Shown piece after piece: positions 51,566 through 59,894 of a DNA stretch of 64,000 nucleotides. Below the pieces are notes generated by a model that was given only the letters and a program-made list of their open reading frames with translations, was not told the origin of the DNA and searched no databases. The stretch's first letter is position 1, and every line of letters begins with the position of its first letter. Source of the stretch: Flavobacterium pokkalii (lineage in GTDB: Bacteria > Bacteroidota > Bacteroidia > Flavobacteriales > Flavobacteriaceae). The stretch is from assembly GCF_014596575.1 (NCBI RefSeq), contig NZ_NASZ01000017.1, forward strand, positions 1-64,000, given 5' to 3'. A program made the translations under genes and the position numbers.

Positions 51566-52636
51566 TTGAAACGAAAACACATCCTGCCTTTTTTATTAAT
51601 TATTCAAATTCTATTTCTTAAAATACTTCCTTTTTTCCCGGAAGCAGTAGAACGCTATTACAGTAACGGACTGTACCCTGTTCTATCAAAATTCTCCAGA
51701 ATTATTTTAGGATGGATTCCGTTTTCGGTTGGCGATATTTTCTATTTGATTTTGATTTTCTTAGCCGGAAAATGGCTTTGGAACCATAGATCCCAAAACA
51801 TAAGAAGGAAAAATAATTGGAAAGACTCCTTTTTATCGATTTTAAGTGTGCTTTCGGTGTTTTATTTTTTCTTTCATTTTTTGTGGGCACTTAATTATTA
51901 CCGCATGCCTCTATTTGAAAAAATGAAAATCGAACGGGATTATTCAGATGCGGATTTGTATTTTTTTACCAAAAAAATCATTGCCAAAACCAATGAAATT
52001 CACTCCCAAATTACCAAAAACGATACGCTGAAAGTCAGCTATCCTTATTCTGACGAAGTTACTTTTTCCAAAAATATAAATGGTTATCAAAAACTGGCCG
52101 AAACTTATCCTTTTTTTACTTACCAAAATTTAAGTATCAAAAAATCGCTTTTTAGTTTACCGCTCACTTACATGGGATTTGGCGGTTATTTGAATCCGTT
52201 TACCAATGAAGCGCAGGTAAATGATTTAATGCCCAAATACAATTTACCCACCACCAGTTGCCACGAAATGGCACATCAAATGGGTTATGCCAGCGAAAGC
52301 GAATGCAATTTCATCGGTTTTTTAGCTTCGGTAAATAATGAGAATTTGTATTTTAAATATTCCGGCTACAGTTTTGCACTGCGTTATTGTTTGGCAAATT
52401 GGCAAATGAGAGACGAAAAAATTTATCTAAAATTATTAAAAACGGTTCATCGGGGAATTATCAAAAACTATATCGAAAGCGAACAATTCTGGATGGAATA
52501 TGAAACCCCGATTGAAAAAGGATTCCATGCTTTTTACGACCGCTATCTTAGAATCAATCAGCAAAAAGACGGCATGGACAGCTACAGTAAATTTATCGAT
52601 TTGTTAATCAATTATTCTAAAAAGAAATCTTTGTAA
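51566..52636 (+). CDS. DUF3810 putative membrane metallopeptidase
   Basis: A 356-aa protein with three hydrophobic segments in residues 5-110 and a conserved extracytoplasmic domain. It contains SCHEMAHQMG with an HEXXH motif (His233, Glu234, His237), followed by ESECNFIGFL with acidic candidates for the third ligand, so a zinc peptidase is likely; the family's activity is not established. The start is a TTG (51566), the only one in frame before MKRKHILPF. It converges with the acyltransferase gene, 1 bp apart. Confidence 0.8.
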   Translation: MKRKHILPFLLIIQILFLKILPFFPEAVERYYSNGLYPVLSKFSRIILGWIPFSVGDIFYLILIFLAGKWLWNHRSQNIRRKNNWKDSFLSILSVLSVFYFFFHFLWALNYYRMPLFEKMKIERDYSDADLYFFTKKIIAKTNEIHSQITKNDTLKVSYPYSDEVTFSKNINGYQKLAETYPFFTYQNLSIKKSLFSLPLTYMGFGGYLNPFTNEAQVNDLMPKYNLPTTSCHEMAHQMGYASESECNFIGFLASVNNENLYFKYSGYSFALRYCLANWQMRDEKIYLKLLKTVHRGIIKNYIESEQFWMEYETPIEKGFHAFYDRYLRINQQKDGMDSYSKFIDLLINYSKKKSL

Positions 52637-52637
52637 A

Positions 52638-53453
52638 CTAAGAATCAATTTCCCATTGACGCAATTTATTTAACTCTTCCTGCTCTTCTAATTCTTCAAT
52701 TGGAATTACTTTCAGGAAAGAAGGATGTTGCTCAATGGCATACTCTATTTTTTCTACAATAGCGTCAATGGAGTCATTTTCATAATCAATTTCTAAAGGC
52801 TCTTTGATAATAAAGGACTGCAAAATACCTTTCTTTTTCATTCGGATCCCTTTACGGTCAAAAGAACGTCTGAAACCGTCAATAACTATAGGGACAACAA
52901 TGGGCTTATGTTGTTTAATAATATGAGCCGTTCCTTTACGAACCGGCTTAAAAGAACGGGTAGTTCCCTGCGGGAAAGTAATTACCCAGCCATCGTCGAG
53001 TGCTTTTTTGATATTTTCGGTATCATTGGGGTTTACCGCTCTTTTTTCCGTCACATCAACGCCTTCAGAACGCCAGGTTCTCTCCACCGGAATGGCTCCG
53101 GCATAAGACAAAATTTTAGGCAATAAACCGGAACGCATGGTTTCTTTGGCCGCCACATAATAAATATTCATTTTAGGCTCCCACAAATAACCAATATTTT
53201 TTATTGAATCGATTCGACCACTTAAACTCGCATTAAACACATGAAACATCGCCACTACATCGGCAAAATAGGTTTGATGATTAGAAATAAACAAAACATT
53301 GGTATCGGGTAAATTCCGAATAATCTCCGAACCTTCGATTTGTAAATCATTAAAACCGCGGTAACGTCTATGCGTAAAACTCCCAAAAATACGGATTAAC
53401 CATTTTTTCAGGAATAAAATATGTCCGAACGGATTTCTTTTAAAGAGTTTCAT
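52638..53453 (-). CDS. PlsC-like 1-acyl-glycerol-3-phosphate acyltransferase family protein
   Basis: A 271-aa membrane-associated acyltransferase with an N-terminal amphipathic/hydrophobic region and the catalytic SNHQTYFADV. Here His59 and Asp65 are separated by five residues instead of the usual four. The second motif is FPQGTTRS rather than FPEGTRS. It ends with an acidic tail (EELEEQEELNK). The substrate could be lysophosphatidate or another acyl acceptor. The ATG at 53453 is preferred; a GTG 13 codons upstream is possible. It lies just downstream of the CoA pyrophosphatase gene. Confidence 0.82.
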   Translation of the reverse strand: MKLFKRNPFGHILFLKKWLIRIFGSFTHRRYRGFNDLQIEGSEIIRNLPDTNVLFISNHQTYFADVVAMFHVFNASLSGRIDSIKNIGYLWEPKMNIYYVAAKETMRSGLLPKILSYAGAIPVERTWRSEGVDVTEKRAVNPNDTENIKKALDDGWVITFPQGTTRSFKPVRKGTAHIIKQHKPIVVPIVIDGFRRSFDRKGIRMKKKGILQSFIIKEPLEIDYENDSIDAIVEKIEYAIEQHPSFLKVIPIEELEEQEELNKLRQWEIDS

Positions 53454-53538
53454 AAACGCTGTTTTCTGTTCAAAATTTGAAAGCGAAGCCACAAAAATAA
53501 CATTTGTGTGCTTAAATCCAAAGCTTAGCCATTAATCC

Positions 53539-54186
53539 TTAATCATTTGTAAAAACAGAATTCATCACATCCTTCAATTCACTAAGCATCATAGCTGTGG
53601 CACCCCAAACCACATGATTATCAATCTTAAAAGCCGGAACTTCGATACTTCGGGCGTAGGAAGTCGTAAGCGTTTCATAACCTACAATTGCATCATTTCG
53701 AAAATCAGCCAAAGGCAATTCGATAATAGCCGCCACTTCTACCGGATCGGGAACAAACTGAATTTCTTCTTTACAAATTCCTAAAAAAGGATGCACCATA
53801 AAATTACTGGGCGGAATGTATAAGGAACTAAACGCTTTTAGAATTTCAATTTTATCACGGCTGACGCCAATTTCTTCCTCGGTTTCCCGCAAGGCTGTAG
53901 TTTTCAAATCGGCATCTTCAGGTTCGTATTTTCCTCCGGGAAAAGCCACCTGAGCCGAATGCACGCCTTTGTAAGAATTACGAACAATCAGAACCAAATG
54001 CGTTTCACCATTTTTAGGATAAAAAAGCATGGTTACTGCGGCTTCCTTTGGATTTCTATCTTTCAAATTTATTTTCGACAAAAGTTCTTTTCGTTCAAAA
54101 GGCATCATCTTTTCATGTGAAACCGAAGCCGAAAGCGGTGCGCCAACTAATGCAGGGATAAATTGTAAAAAATATTGAAAATCCAT
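53539..54186 (-). CDS. CoA pyrophosphatase (NUDIX)
   Basis: A 215-aa NUDIX hydrolase of the CoA/acetyl-CoA pyrophosphatase group. The Nudix box runs from GGKYEPEDADLKTTALRETE into EEIG, preceded by the CoA-type region AQVAFPGG and followed by the long C-terminal part with FMVHPFLGI. It likely controls CoA or acyl-CoA levels. The start is the ATG at 54186 (MDFQYFL), preferred over a TTG two codons upstream. It is followed by the PlsC-like gene on the same strand, about 85 bp on. Confidence 0.9.
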   Translation of the reverse strand: MDFQYFLQFIPALVGAPLSASVSHEKMMPFERKELLSKINLKDRNPKEAAVTMLFYPKNGETHLVLIVRNSYKGVHSAQVAFPGGKYEPEDADLKTTALRETEEEIGVSRDKIEILKAFSSLYIPPSNFMVHPFLGICKEEIQFVPDPVEVAAIIELPLADFRNDAIVGYETLTTSYARSIEVPAFKIDNHVVWGATAMMLSELKDVMNSVFTND

Positions 54187-54196
54187 AATCAAAAGC

Positions 54197-54204
54197 TATT
54201 TTTG
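54197..54204 (+). promoter_or_regulatory. -7 promoter box of DUF4268 gene
   Basis: TATTTTTG matches TAnnTTTG, 69 nt before the ATG at 54273. Confidence 0.5.
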
Positions 54205-54272
54205 CAAAACATTATATAAATATACTTTAGAAAACCACTTTGCACAAGTTTTCTAACACCAAAGCATCTAAA

Positions 54273-54713
54273 ATGTACAGTAAAGAAGAAACACAACGAT
54301 TAAAAAGGGAATTCTGGGTCGCTTTTGCCGAAAAATATCCAAGAAAATGGTTATTATATGACACAAAAATCAAAGATTTCTCTTTTAAATTTTTTGTTGA
54401 CAATAAAAAAGCGCAGGTTCTTATTGATATTGAGCCTCGTAATACGGAAAAAAGAACGGCTTATTTTGAAAAATTAGAAGCTTTAAAAAACATCTTAGAA
54501 GAAGAATTCATCAGCGATCTGGTTTTTGAAAAAGACTATGTTTTAGACAGCGGTAAAACTATCAGCCGCATTTGGGTAGAAAAATCAGGGGTTGGCTTCA
54601 GTAACCGCAACAACTGGGATCTTATTTTTGACTTTTACAATGAAAAAATGGACGCCTTAGAACGATTCTACCTAGAGTATGATGAATTTATCAAGGATAT
54701 TGAGATTGAGTAA
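54273..54713 (+). CDS. DUF4268 domain-containing protein
   Basis: A 146-aa soluble protein (RLKREFWVAFAEKYPRKWLL, then FFVDNKKAQVLIDIEPRNTE, RTAYFEKLEALK, and RNNWDLIFDFYNEKMDALE). The pattern fits DUF4268, a domain sometimes found next to nucleases and in phage-defence contexts, but in flavobacteria this stand-alone version appears to be a core gene. The start is the ATG at 54273; a TTG 11 codons upstream is unlikely. Function is unknown. Confidence 0.8.
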   Translation: MYSKEETQRLKREFWVAFAEKYPRKWLLYDTKIKDFSFKFFVDNKKAQVLIDIEPRNTEKRTAYFEKLEALKNILEEEFISDLVFEKDYVLDSGKTISRIWVEKSGVGFSNRNNWDLIFDFYNEKMDALERFYLEYDEFIKDIEIE

Positions 54714-54722
54714 AACCAGATT

Positions 54723-55148
54723 TTACATTGTAAAAATATTATAGACAATCACATGATTGGGATAAGTGATATACAATTGCTTTCGGTTGTCTTGTTTTTT
54801 ACGGGTGATAATGGACACGGTACAATCGACTCCGTCATTATCCCGGCAAATGAAGGAATACACCAAATCCGTTTCCGATTCTGATTCCGGTTGGTAGGTC
54901 AGGATTTCATACAATTGAATGTTGCGGGAATAAATCAAAAATCGATTTTTATCAGTATCCAGAGTAACCAAAATGTTTACCAAATTCAAATCAGACCATT
55001 TGCCCCATTTGCCTTTTTCGTTTCTTTCCAAAACACTAAAACCCGAAGTTCGGAATTTATACGTTTGGCTGTAAGATTGCTGCATACCGATTCCTAAAAA
55101 AAGGAAGCATAGATACAGGCATTTTATTTTTGTCATTTGAAATTTCAT
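54723..55148 (-). CDS. Hypothetical secreted protein
   Basis: A 141-aa protein with a signal peptide (KCLYLCFLFLGIGMQQSYSQ) and a beta-rich mature part with LVNILVTLDTDKNRFLIYSR near the centre. It resembles small Bacteroidetes periplasmic proteins of unknown role. A second in-frame ATG at 55136 gives a more compact signal. Its start lies 2 bp after the stop codon of the nitronate monooxygenase gene on the same strand, so they are co-transcribed. Confidence 0.75.
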   Translation of the reverse strand: MKFQMTKIKCLYLCFLFLGIGMQQSYSQTYKFRTSGFSVLERNEKGKWGKWSDLNLVNILVTLDTDKNRFLIYSRNIQLYEILTYQPESESETDLVYSFICRDNDGVDCTVSIITRKKQDNRKQLYITYPNHVIVYNIFTM

Positions 55149-55150
55149 TA

Positions 55151-56092
55151 TTAAAAAATTTGGGACACTTTCTTTTTGGCTAACTGATACTCCTGCATCA
55201 TATCGAAAACAATCGCTTCCGCCGATTTTATTTCGTGAATTAATCCGGCAATCTGACCTATTTCTAATTCGCCTTCGGTTAAATCTCCTTCAAAAATTCC
55301 TCTTTTGGCACGCGCTCTTCCTAATAACGCAGCTAAGTCCTCTTTTGTTGGACATTTGGCATATAATTCCTGAATATCATCAAAAAATTTGTTTTTTATC
55401 AGGCGCACCGGCGTTAATTCTTTCAGGGTTAATTGCGTTCCTCCTTCTTTAGTATTCAAAATTGCCTGCTTGAAATTTTCATGTGCCGAAGATTCTATCG
55501 AAGCCGCAAAACGACTTCCCACCTGAACCCCATCGGCACCTAAAATCATAGCGGCCAGCATTCCGTTTCCATTAGCAATTCCACCAGCTGCAATAATAGG
55601 AATTTTTATTTGTTCTTTTACCATCGGAATCAAAGTAAAAGTAGTTGTTTCATCCCGCCCGTTATGCCCTCCGGCCTCAAAACCTTCTGCTACAATGGCA
55701 TCCACTCCGGCTTCCTGAGCTTTCAGCGCAAATTTGGTACTGCTCACCACATGCACAACGGTTATGCCATGTTCTTTTAAATAAGGTGTCCAGGTCATCG
55801 GATTTCCGGCAGAAGTAAATACAATATTCACGCCTTCCTCCACTATGAGCTGCATGATTTCCTGAATGTTGGGGTACAACATTGGAATATTAACACCAAA
55901 AGGTTTCGAAGTCGCTTTTTTACATTTTTGAATATGTTCCCGCAACACTTCCGGATACATGGAACCGGCGCCAATTAAACCCAAACCTCCGGCATTACTT
56001 ACGGCGCTGGCTAATTTGTAACCACTGACCCAAACCATTCCCGCCTGAATAATGGGATACTGAATATCAAAAAGTGTTGTGATGCGATTCAT
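55151..56092 (-). CDS. NAD(P)H-dependent flavin oxidoreductase / nitronate monooxygenase
   Basis: A 313-aa FMN-binding TIM-barrel protein, with YPIIQAGMVWVSGYKLASAV near the N-terminus, NAGGLGLIGAG, EGFEAGGHNGRD near 140 and IPIIAAGGIANGNGMLAAMI near 175. The group oxidises nitronates and related compounds; FabK-type enoyl-ACP reductases share the fold. Here the catalytic His of nitronate monooxygenases is plausible in GGHNG. It lies 6 bp after the subtilase gene. Confidence 0.85.
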   Translation of the reverse strand: MNRITTLFDIQYPIIQAGMVWVSGYKLASAVSNAGGLGLIGAGSMYPEVLREHIQKCKKATSKPFGVNIPMLYPNIQEIMQLIVEEGVNIVFTSAGNPMTWTPYLKEHGITVVHVVSSTKFALKAQEAGVDAIVAEGFEAGGHNGRDETTTFTLIPMVKEQIKIPIIAAGGIANGNGMLAAMILGADGVQVGSRFAASIESSAHENFKQAILNTKEGGTQLTLKELTPVRLIKNKFFDDIQELYAKCPTKEDLAALLGRARAKRGIFEGDLTEGELEIGQIAGLIHEIKSAEAIVFDMMQEYQLAKKKVSQIF

Positions 56093-56098
56093 AAACTG

Positions 56099-57718
56099 TT
56101 AATTTTTAATCACTTTTCCTTCTTTCGAAAAAAGCTCCGATTGAATTTTATAAAAATAAATACCATTACTCAAAGTTTCTACCGAAAAAGCAGACTCTGT
56201 TTCCTTTATCTTTTTTTCAAAAATTTGTTGTCCCAATGCATTAAAAAGCCAAATCGTAGCTGAATTAAAATTAGGCGGAAAATGAATCGAAAACAGATCA
56301 GCGGTAGGATTAGGATAAGCAACAAAATATTCAAATTGCTGCTTTCTAACATCGTTTCCATTATTCAGTGCCCAATTAAAATCGGGGATTCCATAACCGT
56401 AATTATTATTCGGACTGGCATATAAATTTGATGATTGCAAGACTAAATCTCTAATTTCCTGATTACTTGCATCTGGATAAGCCTGCCACAAACAGGCTAA
56501 CATTCCGGAGATAATGGGTGCTGAAAAAGAAGTTCCATTGGAATACACTGGATTTCCATTTTCATCCGATACAATTATATTTTGACCTAAAGCCATCACA
56601 TCCGGTTTTATCCTACCATCACTTGTTGGTCCAATCGAACTAAAAGCTGCTTTTTGCTGATTTGCATGAACAGCTCCTACTGTAATTACCGAAAAAGCAT
56701 CCGCAGGAGCACTAATATGGGGTTCTGACTTACTTCCTTCATTGCCCGCTGAAACAACAACTAACATTCCGCGACTAAAGGCTATTTCAGCTCCTTTGGA
56801 AATAAAAGCGGTTTTACCATCTCTTTCACTATAAGTTAAATTATAAGCCGGATTATCGAAGTCTGAATAACCCAAAGAAGTATTGATAATATCCACACCT
56901 AAACTGTCCGCTTTTTCGGTTGCCTCAACCCATAAGGATTCTTCTACCGGATTCTCAGAAGCGGAATCTTCGGTGACAAACAAATAATAAGAAGCATCAA
57001 TAGCGGTCCCAATCAGAGCATTCTCCGTATAAGCCGCCATAGTGGACAACACATTCGTTCCATGCGTATCATGCGCATACAAACTATTGTCACGGGCAAC
57101 AAAATTATAACCTCCCAGAATTTGGTTATTTTCTCTTATTCTTTTAAAAGCAGGAGCACTATCAACTCCTAAAAAACCGGCATCCAAAACGGCTATAATT
57201 TTACCAGAACCTTTATAATTTTGCTGGTGCAAATATTGTCCGTTAAGCATTTCTATTTGCGTAGCAAAAGCGGTTGTTGCTAAAATTGATTTCTCTTTCT
57301 TTTGTTTATTGGTTTTATTCAAAACAACATTCCCTTCCGAAACTATTTTAGCCGAATTATTTAAAGATTTATCCGCAAAATCTATTTGAGCTACAAAATC
57401 ATATTGTTGCAAACTATTAATTGCCGTTTGCGAACCTCTTACATGTATCGCATTCATCCATTTGGACTTTGCCATGACTTTTATGTCTGTAACCTTATTC
57501 ACAATCGCAACAAAATCCTGATTTATGGGAATATCTTTGAAATCCAAAACTATGTTTTGTCTGGTTCTTCTATCTAAAGCCCGTTGCGAGAGCATTTCTA
57601 ACGGATTATTGCAAAAATAAGATTCATTAGCTTTGCTTTTAAAATACACCCAGGCATCCTGTTGCGAAAAAACAAGAAGCGGGATTAGTACAAAAAACGA
57701 CAAAGCAATTTTCTTCAT
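56099..57718 (-). CDS. Secreted S8 (subtilisin-like) peptidase with T9SS sorting domain
   Basis: A 539-aa serine protease. Signal peptide at residues 1-19, then a propeptide-like region (20-150). The catalytic triad is Asp179 (IAVLDAGF), His219 (HDTHGTN) and Ser397 (NGTSFSAP), with oxyanion Asn326 (SAGNEG). The last ~75 residues (from YFVAYPNPTADLFSIHFPPN) form a type A C-terminal domain directing export by the type IX secretion system to the cell surface. It is first of a unit with the nitronate monooxygenase. Confidence 0.93.
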   Translation of the reverse strand: MKKIALSFFVLIPLLVFSQQDAWVYFKSKANESYFCNNPLEMLSQRALDRRTRQNIVLDFKDIPINQDFVAIVNKVTDIKVMAKSKWMNAIHVRGSQTAINSLQQYDFVAQIDFADKSLNNSAKIVSEGNVVLNKTNKQKKEKSILATTAFATQIEMLNGQYLHQQNYKGSGKIIAVLDAGFLGVDSAPAFKRIRENNQILGGYNFVARDNSLYAHDTHGTNVLSTMAAYTENALIGTAIDASYYLFVTEDSASENPVEESLWVEATEKADSLGVDIINTSLGYSDFDNPAYNLTYSERDGKTAFISKGAEIAFSRGMLVVVSAGNEGSKSEPHISAPADAFSVITVGAVHANQQKAAFSSIGPTSDGRIKPDVMALGQNIIVSDENGNPVYSNGTSFSAPIISGMLACLWQAYPDASNQEIRDLVLQSSNLYASPNNNYGYGIPDFNWALNNGNDVRKQQFEYFVAYPNPTADLFSIHFPPNFNSATIWLFNALGQQIFEKKIKETESAFSVETLSNGIYFYKIQSELFSKEGKVIKN

Positions 57719-57736
57719 AGTTTCGGCAAATAAAAA

Positions 57737-57767
57737 AAGTGATTAACTCATTTTGAATTAATCACTT
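57737..57767 (-). terminator. mnmA terminator
   Basis: AAGTGATTAA (57737-57746) and TTAATCACTT (57758-57767) form a 10-bp stem with an 11-nt loop, followed by T's on the minus strand. Confidence 0.8.
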
Positions 57768-57797
57768 AAATATATTGTTTATTTTTTGAAACTACAA

Positions 57798-58985
57798 CTA
57801 CGAAATTACTCCCGAACCTATTAATTCGTCGTCAAGATACCAGGCTACAAATTGTCCTTCGGTTATAGCCGATTGCGGTTCTTCAAAAGAAACATACAAT
57901 CCCGACTCGAATTGATGCAAAGTAGCGTCCTGCAAAGGCTGACGGTAACGGATTCTGGCTTTTACTTTCATAATTTCTCCGTCATTCAAAGTCATATCTT
58001 CCCGAATCCAGTGTACTTCTGATTGTTCTACAAACAAAGCTTTTCTGAACAATCCCGGATGATGACTACCCATTCCGGTATAAATCACATTCGATTCCAC
58101 ATCAGTTGCAATGACAAACAAAGGTTCCACCGTTCCGCCTACATTCAATCCTTTTCGCTGACCGATAGTAAAATAATGTGCTCCCTGATGTCTTCCTACC
58201 ATTTTCCCCATCTCCGGAGTATATTCGATCGGACTTGCTTCTAAAGATAAAATTTCTTCATCTGTCAATCCTTTTGGAATTCCAATATTATAAACCGAAT
58301 TGTCTTTATCAATCTGAACAATTACACCCGCTTTAGGTTGTAATTTTTGTTGTAAAAATTCAGGTAAGCGTACTTTCCCAATAAAACATAATCCTTGAGA
58401 ATCTTTCTTTTCGGCGGTAACCAATTCCATTTCGGCGGCGATTTCGCGCACCTGAGGTTTTGTTAATTCTCCAATTGGGAAAAGTGACTTAGCCAGTTGT
58501 TCCTGTGACAATTGACATAAGAAATACGACTGATCTTTGTTGTTATCCACACCCGAAAGCAATTGATAAACCTTTTCGCCATTTACTTCAGTTTCACTTT
58601 TTCGGCAATAATGTCCTGTAGCCACATAATCGGCACCAAGACTCAAAGCGATTTTCATGAAAACATCAAATTTTATCTCGCGATTACAAAGTACATCAGG
58701 ATTTGGAGTTCTTCCCTTTTCGTATTCGTTGAACATATAATCAACGATTTTTTCTTTGTATTGCTCACTTAAATCAACGGTTTGAAACGGAATTCCTAAT
58801 TTTTCGGCTACCAACAAAGCGTCATTACTGTCTTCTAACCACGGACATTCGTTTGAAATCGTTACCGAATCATCATGCCAGTTTTTCATAAAAAGACCAA
58901 TCACTTCATACCCCTGTTGCTGCAACAAATAAGCCGCAACACTCGAATCTACTCCTCCGGAAAGTCCAACTACAACACGTTTCAT
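57798..58985 (-). CDS. mnmA: tRNA-specific 2-thiouridylase MnmA
   Basis: A 395-aa enzyme that installs 2-thiouridine at wobble U34 of tRNA for Lys, Glu and Gln. The PP-loop SGGVDSS spans residues 9-15, the catalytic cysteines are in PNPDVLCN (near 102) and SQGLCFIG (near 200), and the tRNA-recognition region is [10 protein letters not shown] and beyond. It cooperates with MnmD, which is at 14940-15599. It is monocistronic, preceded by a short spacer and ended by a hairpin terminator. Confidence 0.97.
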   Translation of the reverse strand: MKRVVVGLSGGVDSSVAAYLLQQQGYEVIGLFMKNWHDDSVTISNECPWLEDSNDALLVAEKLGIPFQTVDLSEQYKEKIVDYMFNEYEKGRTPNPDVLCNREIKFDVFMKIALSLGADYVATGHYCRKSETEVNGEKVYQLLSGVDNNKDQSYFLCQLSQEQLAKSLFPIGELTKPQVREIAAEMELVTAEKKDSQGLCFIGKVRLPEFLQQKLQPKAGVIVQIDKDNSVYNIGIPKGLTDEEILSLEASPIEYTPEMGKMVGRHQGAHYFTIGQRKGLNVGGTVEPLFVIATDVESNVIYTGMGSHHPGLFRKALFVEQSEVHWIREDMTLNDGEIMKVKARIRYRQPLQDATLHQFESGLYVSFEEPQSAITEGQFVAWYLDDELIGSGVIS

Positions 58986-59075
58986 TCTAAAAATTTGTTT
59001 TTTTATGGCTGCAAAGGTACGAAGTTTTTAAACGATTTTATTCATTACTGAATTTCGTGTTTGCGATTCAAAAAA

Positions 59076-59789
59076 TTAGTTCGTTTTTACAGCATTTTTT
59101 GTTTTCGGATAACTCATATTCTCCTCCTTAGTCAACTTTCCGTTTTCAAAAAATTGCCAGATGCCCACTTTCTTTCCGTTTAAAAATTTCCCTTTGGAAA
59201 CAATATTATTATCTACATCACGAAAGATCGCCTCTCCATCGTATTGGTTGTTTTTAAAAGTAGCTTCTTCCAAAACAATTCCTTTTTCAGAATATTTTTT
59301 TGAACTTCCGCTTTTTAAATTGTTTTTATAATACGTTTCTTCGGCAATTTTTCCGCTCGGAAAATAAACCGAACGTAAGCCTTCCAATTTTCCGTTTTTG
59401 TAATTTTCAATTGTCATAACGGTTGTAGCCGCCTGATGGTAGTATTTCCATTCGCCTTCAAACAATTTATTAACGACCTTTCCTTCGCTAACTTTATTTT
59501 TTTGCTGATCATAAAAAACCGTGTAAGCCACATTATCATTAGGATTGAAGGTTCGGGTTGCAATTACGGTTCCGGCTTTCGTATCATCATAAAACTTAAA
59601 CTCGCCAATTTCTTTTCCGTGTGAAAAAGTGCCTTCGTAACGCAATCTTTTAGACTCCGGATAAAAACCTTTCCACAAGCCGTCTTTTTTACCATTGGCA
59701 TCTACATTGTTGATTGCATTTTGCGAATGAACATTCAACATTGTCAAAAATAAAAATGCCAAACAACAAATATTTTTTATTCTATTCAT
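59076..59789 (-). CDS. Secreted MORN-type repeat protein (YwqK-like)
   Basis: A 237-aa protein with a signal peptide (ICCLAFLFLTMLNVHSQ) followed by repeats of about 20-25 residues of the form KNGKLEGLRSVYFPSGKIAEE and similar 'G-x-W-x-F/Y' units, a MORN-related toast-rack of beta hairpins. Databases call these YwqK family antitoxins after a Bacillus locus, but secretion and the absence of a neighbouring toxin make that role unlikely here. The ATG at 59789 is preferred because it leaves a clean signal peptide. Confidence 0.78.
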   Translation of the reverse strand: MNRIKNICCLAFLFLTMLNVHSQNAINNVDANGKKDGLWKGFYPESKRLRYEGTFSHGKEIGEFKFYDDTKAGTVIATRTFNPNDNVAYTVFYDQQKNKVSEGKVVNKLFEGEWKYYHQAATTVMTIENYKNGKLEGLRSVYFPSGKIAEETYYKNNLKSGSSKKYSEKGIVLEEATFKNNQYDGEAIFRDVDNNIVSKGKFLNGKKVGIWQFFENGKLTKEENMSYPKTKNAVKTN

Positions 59790-59846
59790 AAAATTATTTT
59801 TATCTGTAAAACGCTTTTTGAAATACAAAAGTATATCAAATTAAAA

Positions 59847-59878
59847 AATCCCGTTCAGATAATTATCAGAACGGGATT
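59847..59878 (-). terminator. yidC terminator
   Basis: AATCCCGTTC (59847-59856) and GAACGGGATT (59869-59878) form a 10-bp GC-containing stem; read on the minus strand it is followed by a T-run. Confidence 0.88.
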
Positions 59879-59894
59879 GCTATTTGGAATCAAA

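Noticed and set aside
54273..54713. DUF4268 protein as part of a phage-defence island
   Set aside because: No nuclease, methylase or other defence gene is nearby; neighbours are ordinary metabolic genes.
59076..59789. Toxin-antitoxin locus (YwqK family antitoxin)
   Set aside because: The protein has a signal peptide and MORN-type repeats and there is no toxin gene beside it; the database name does not fit.
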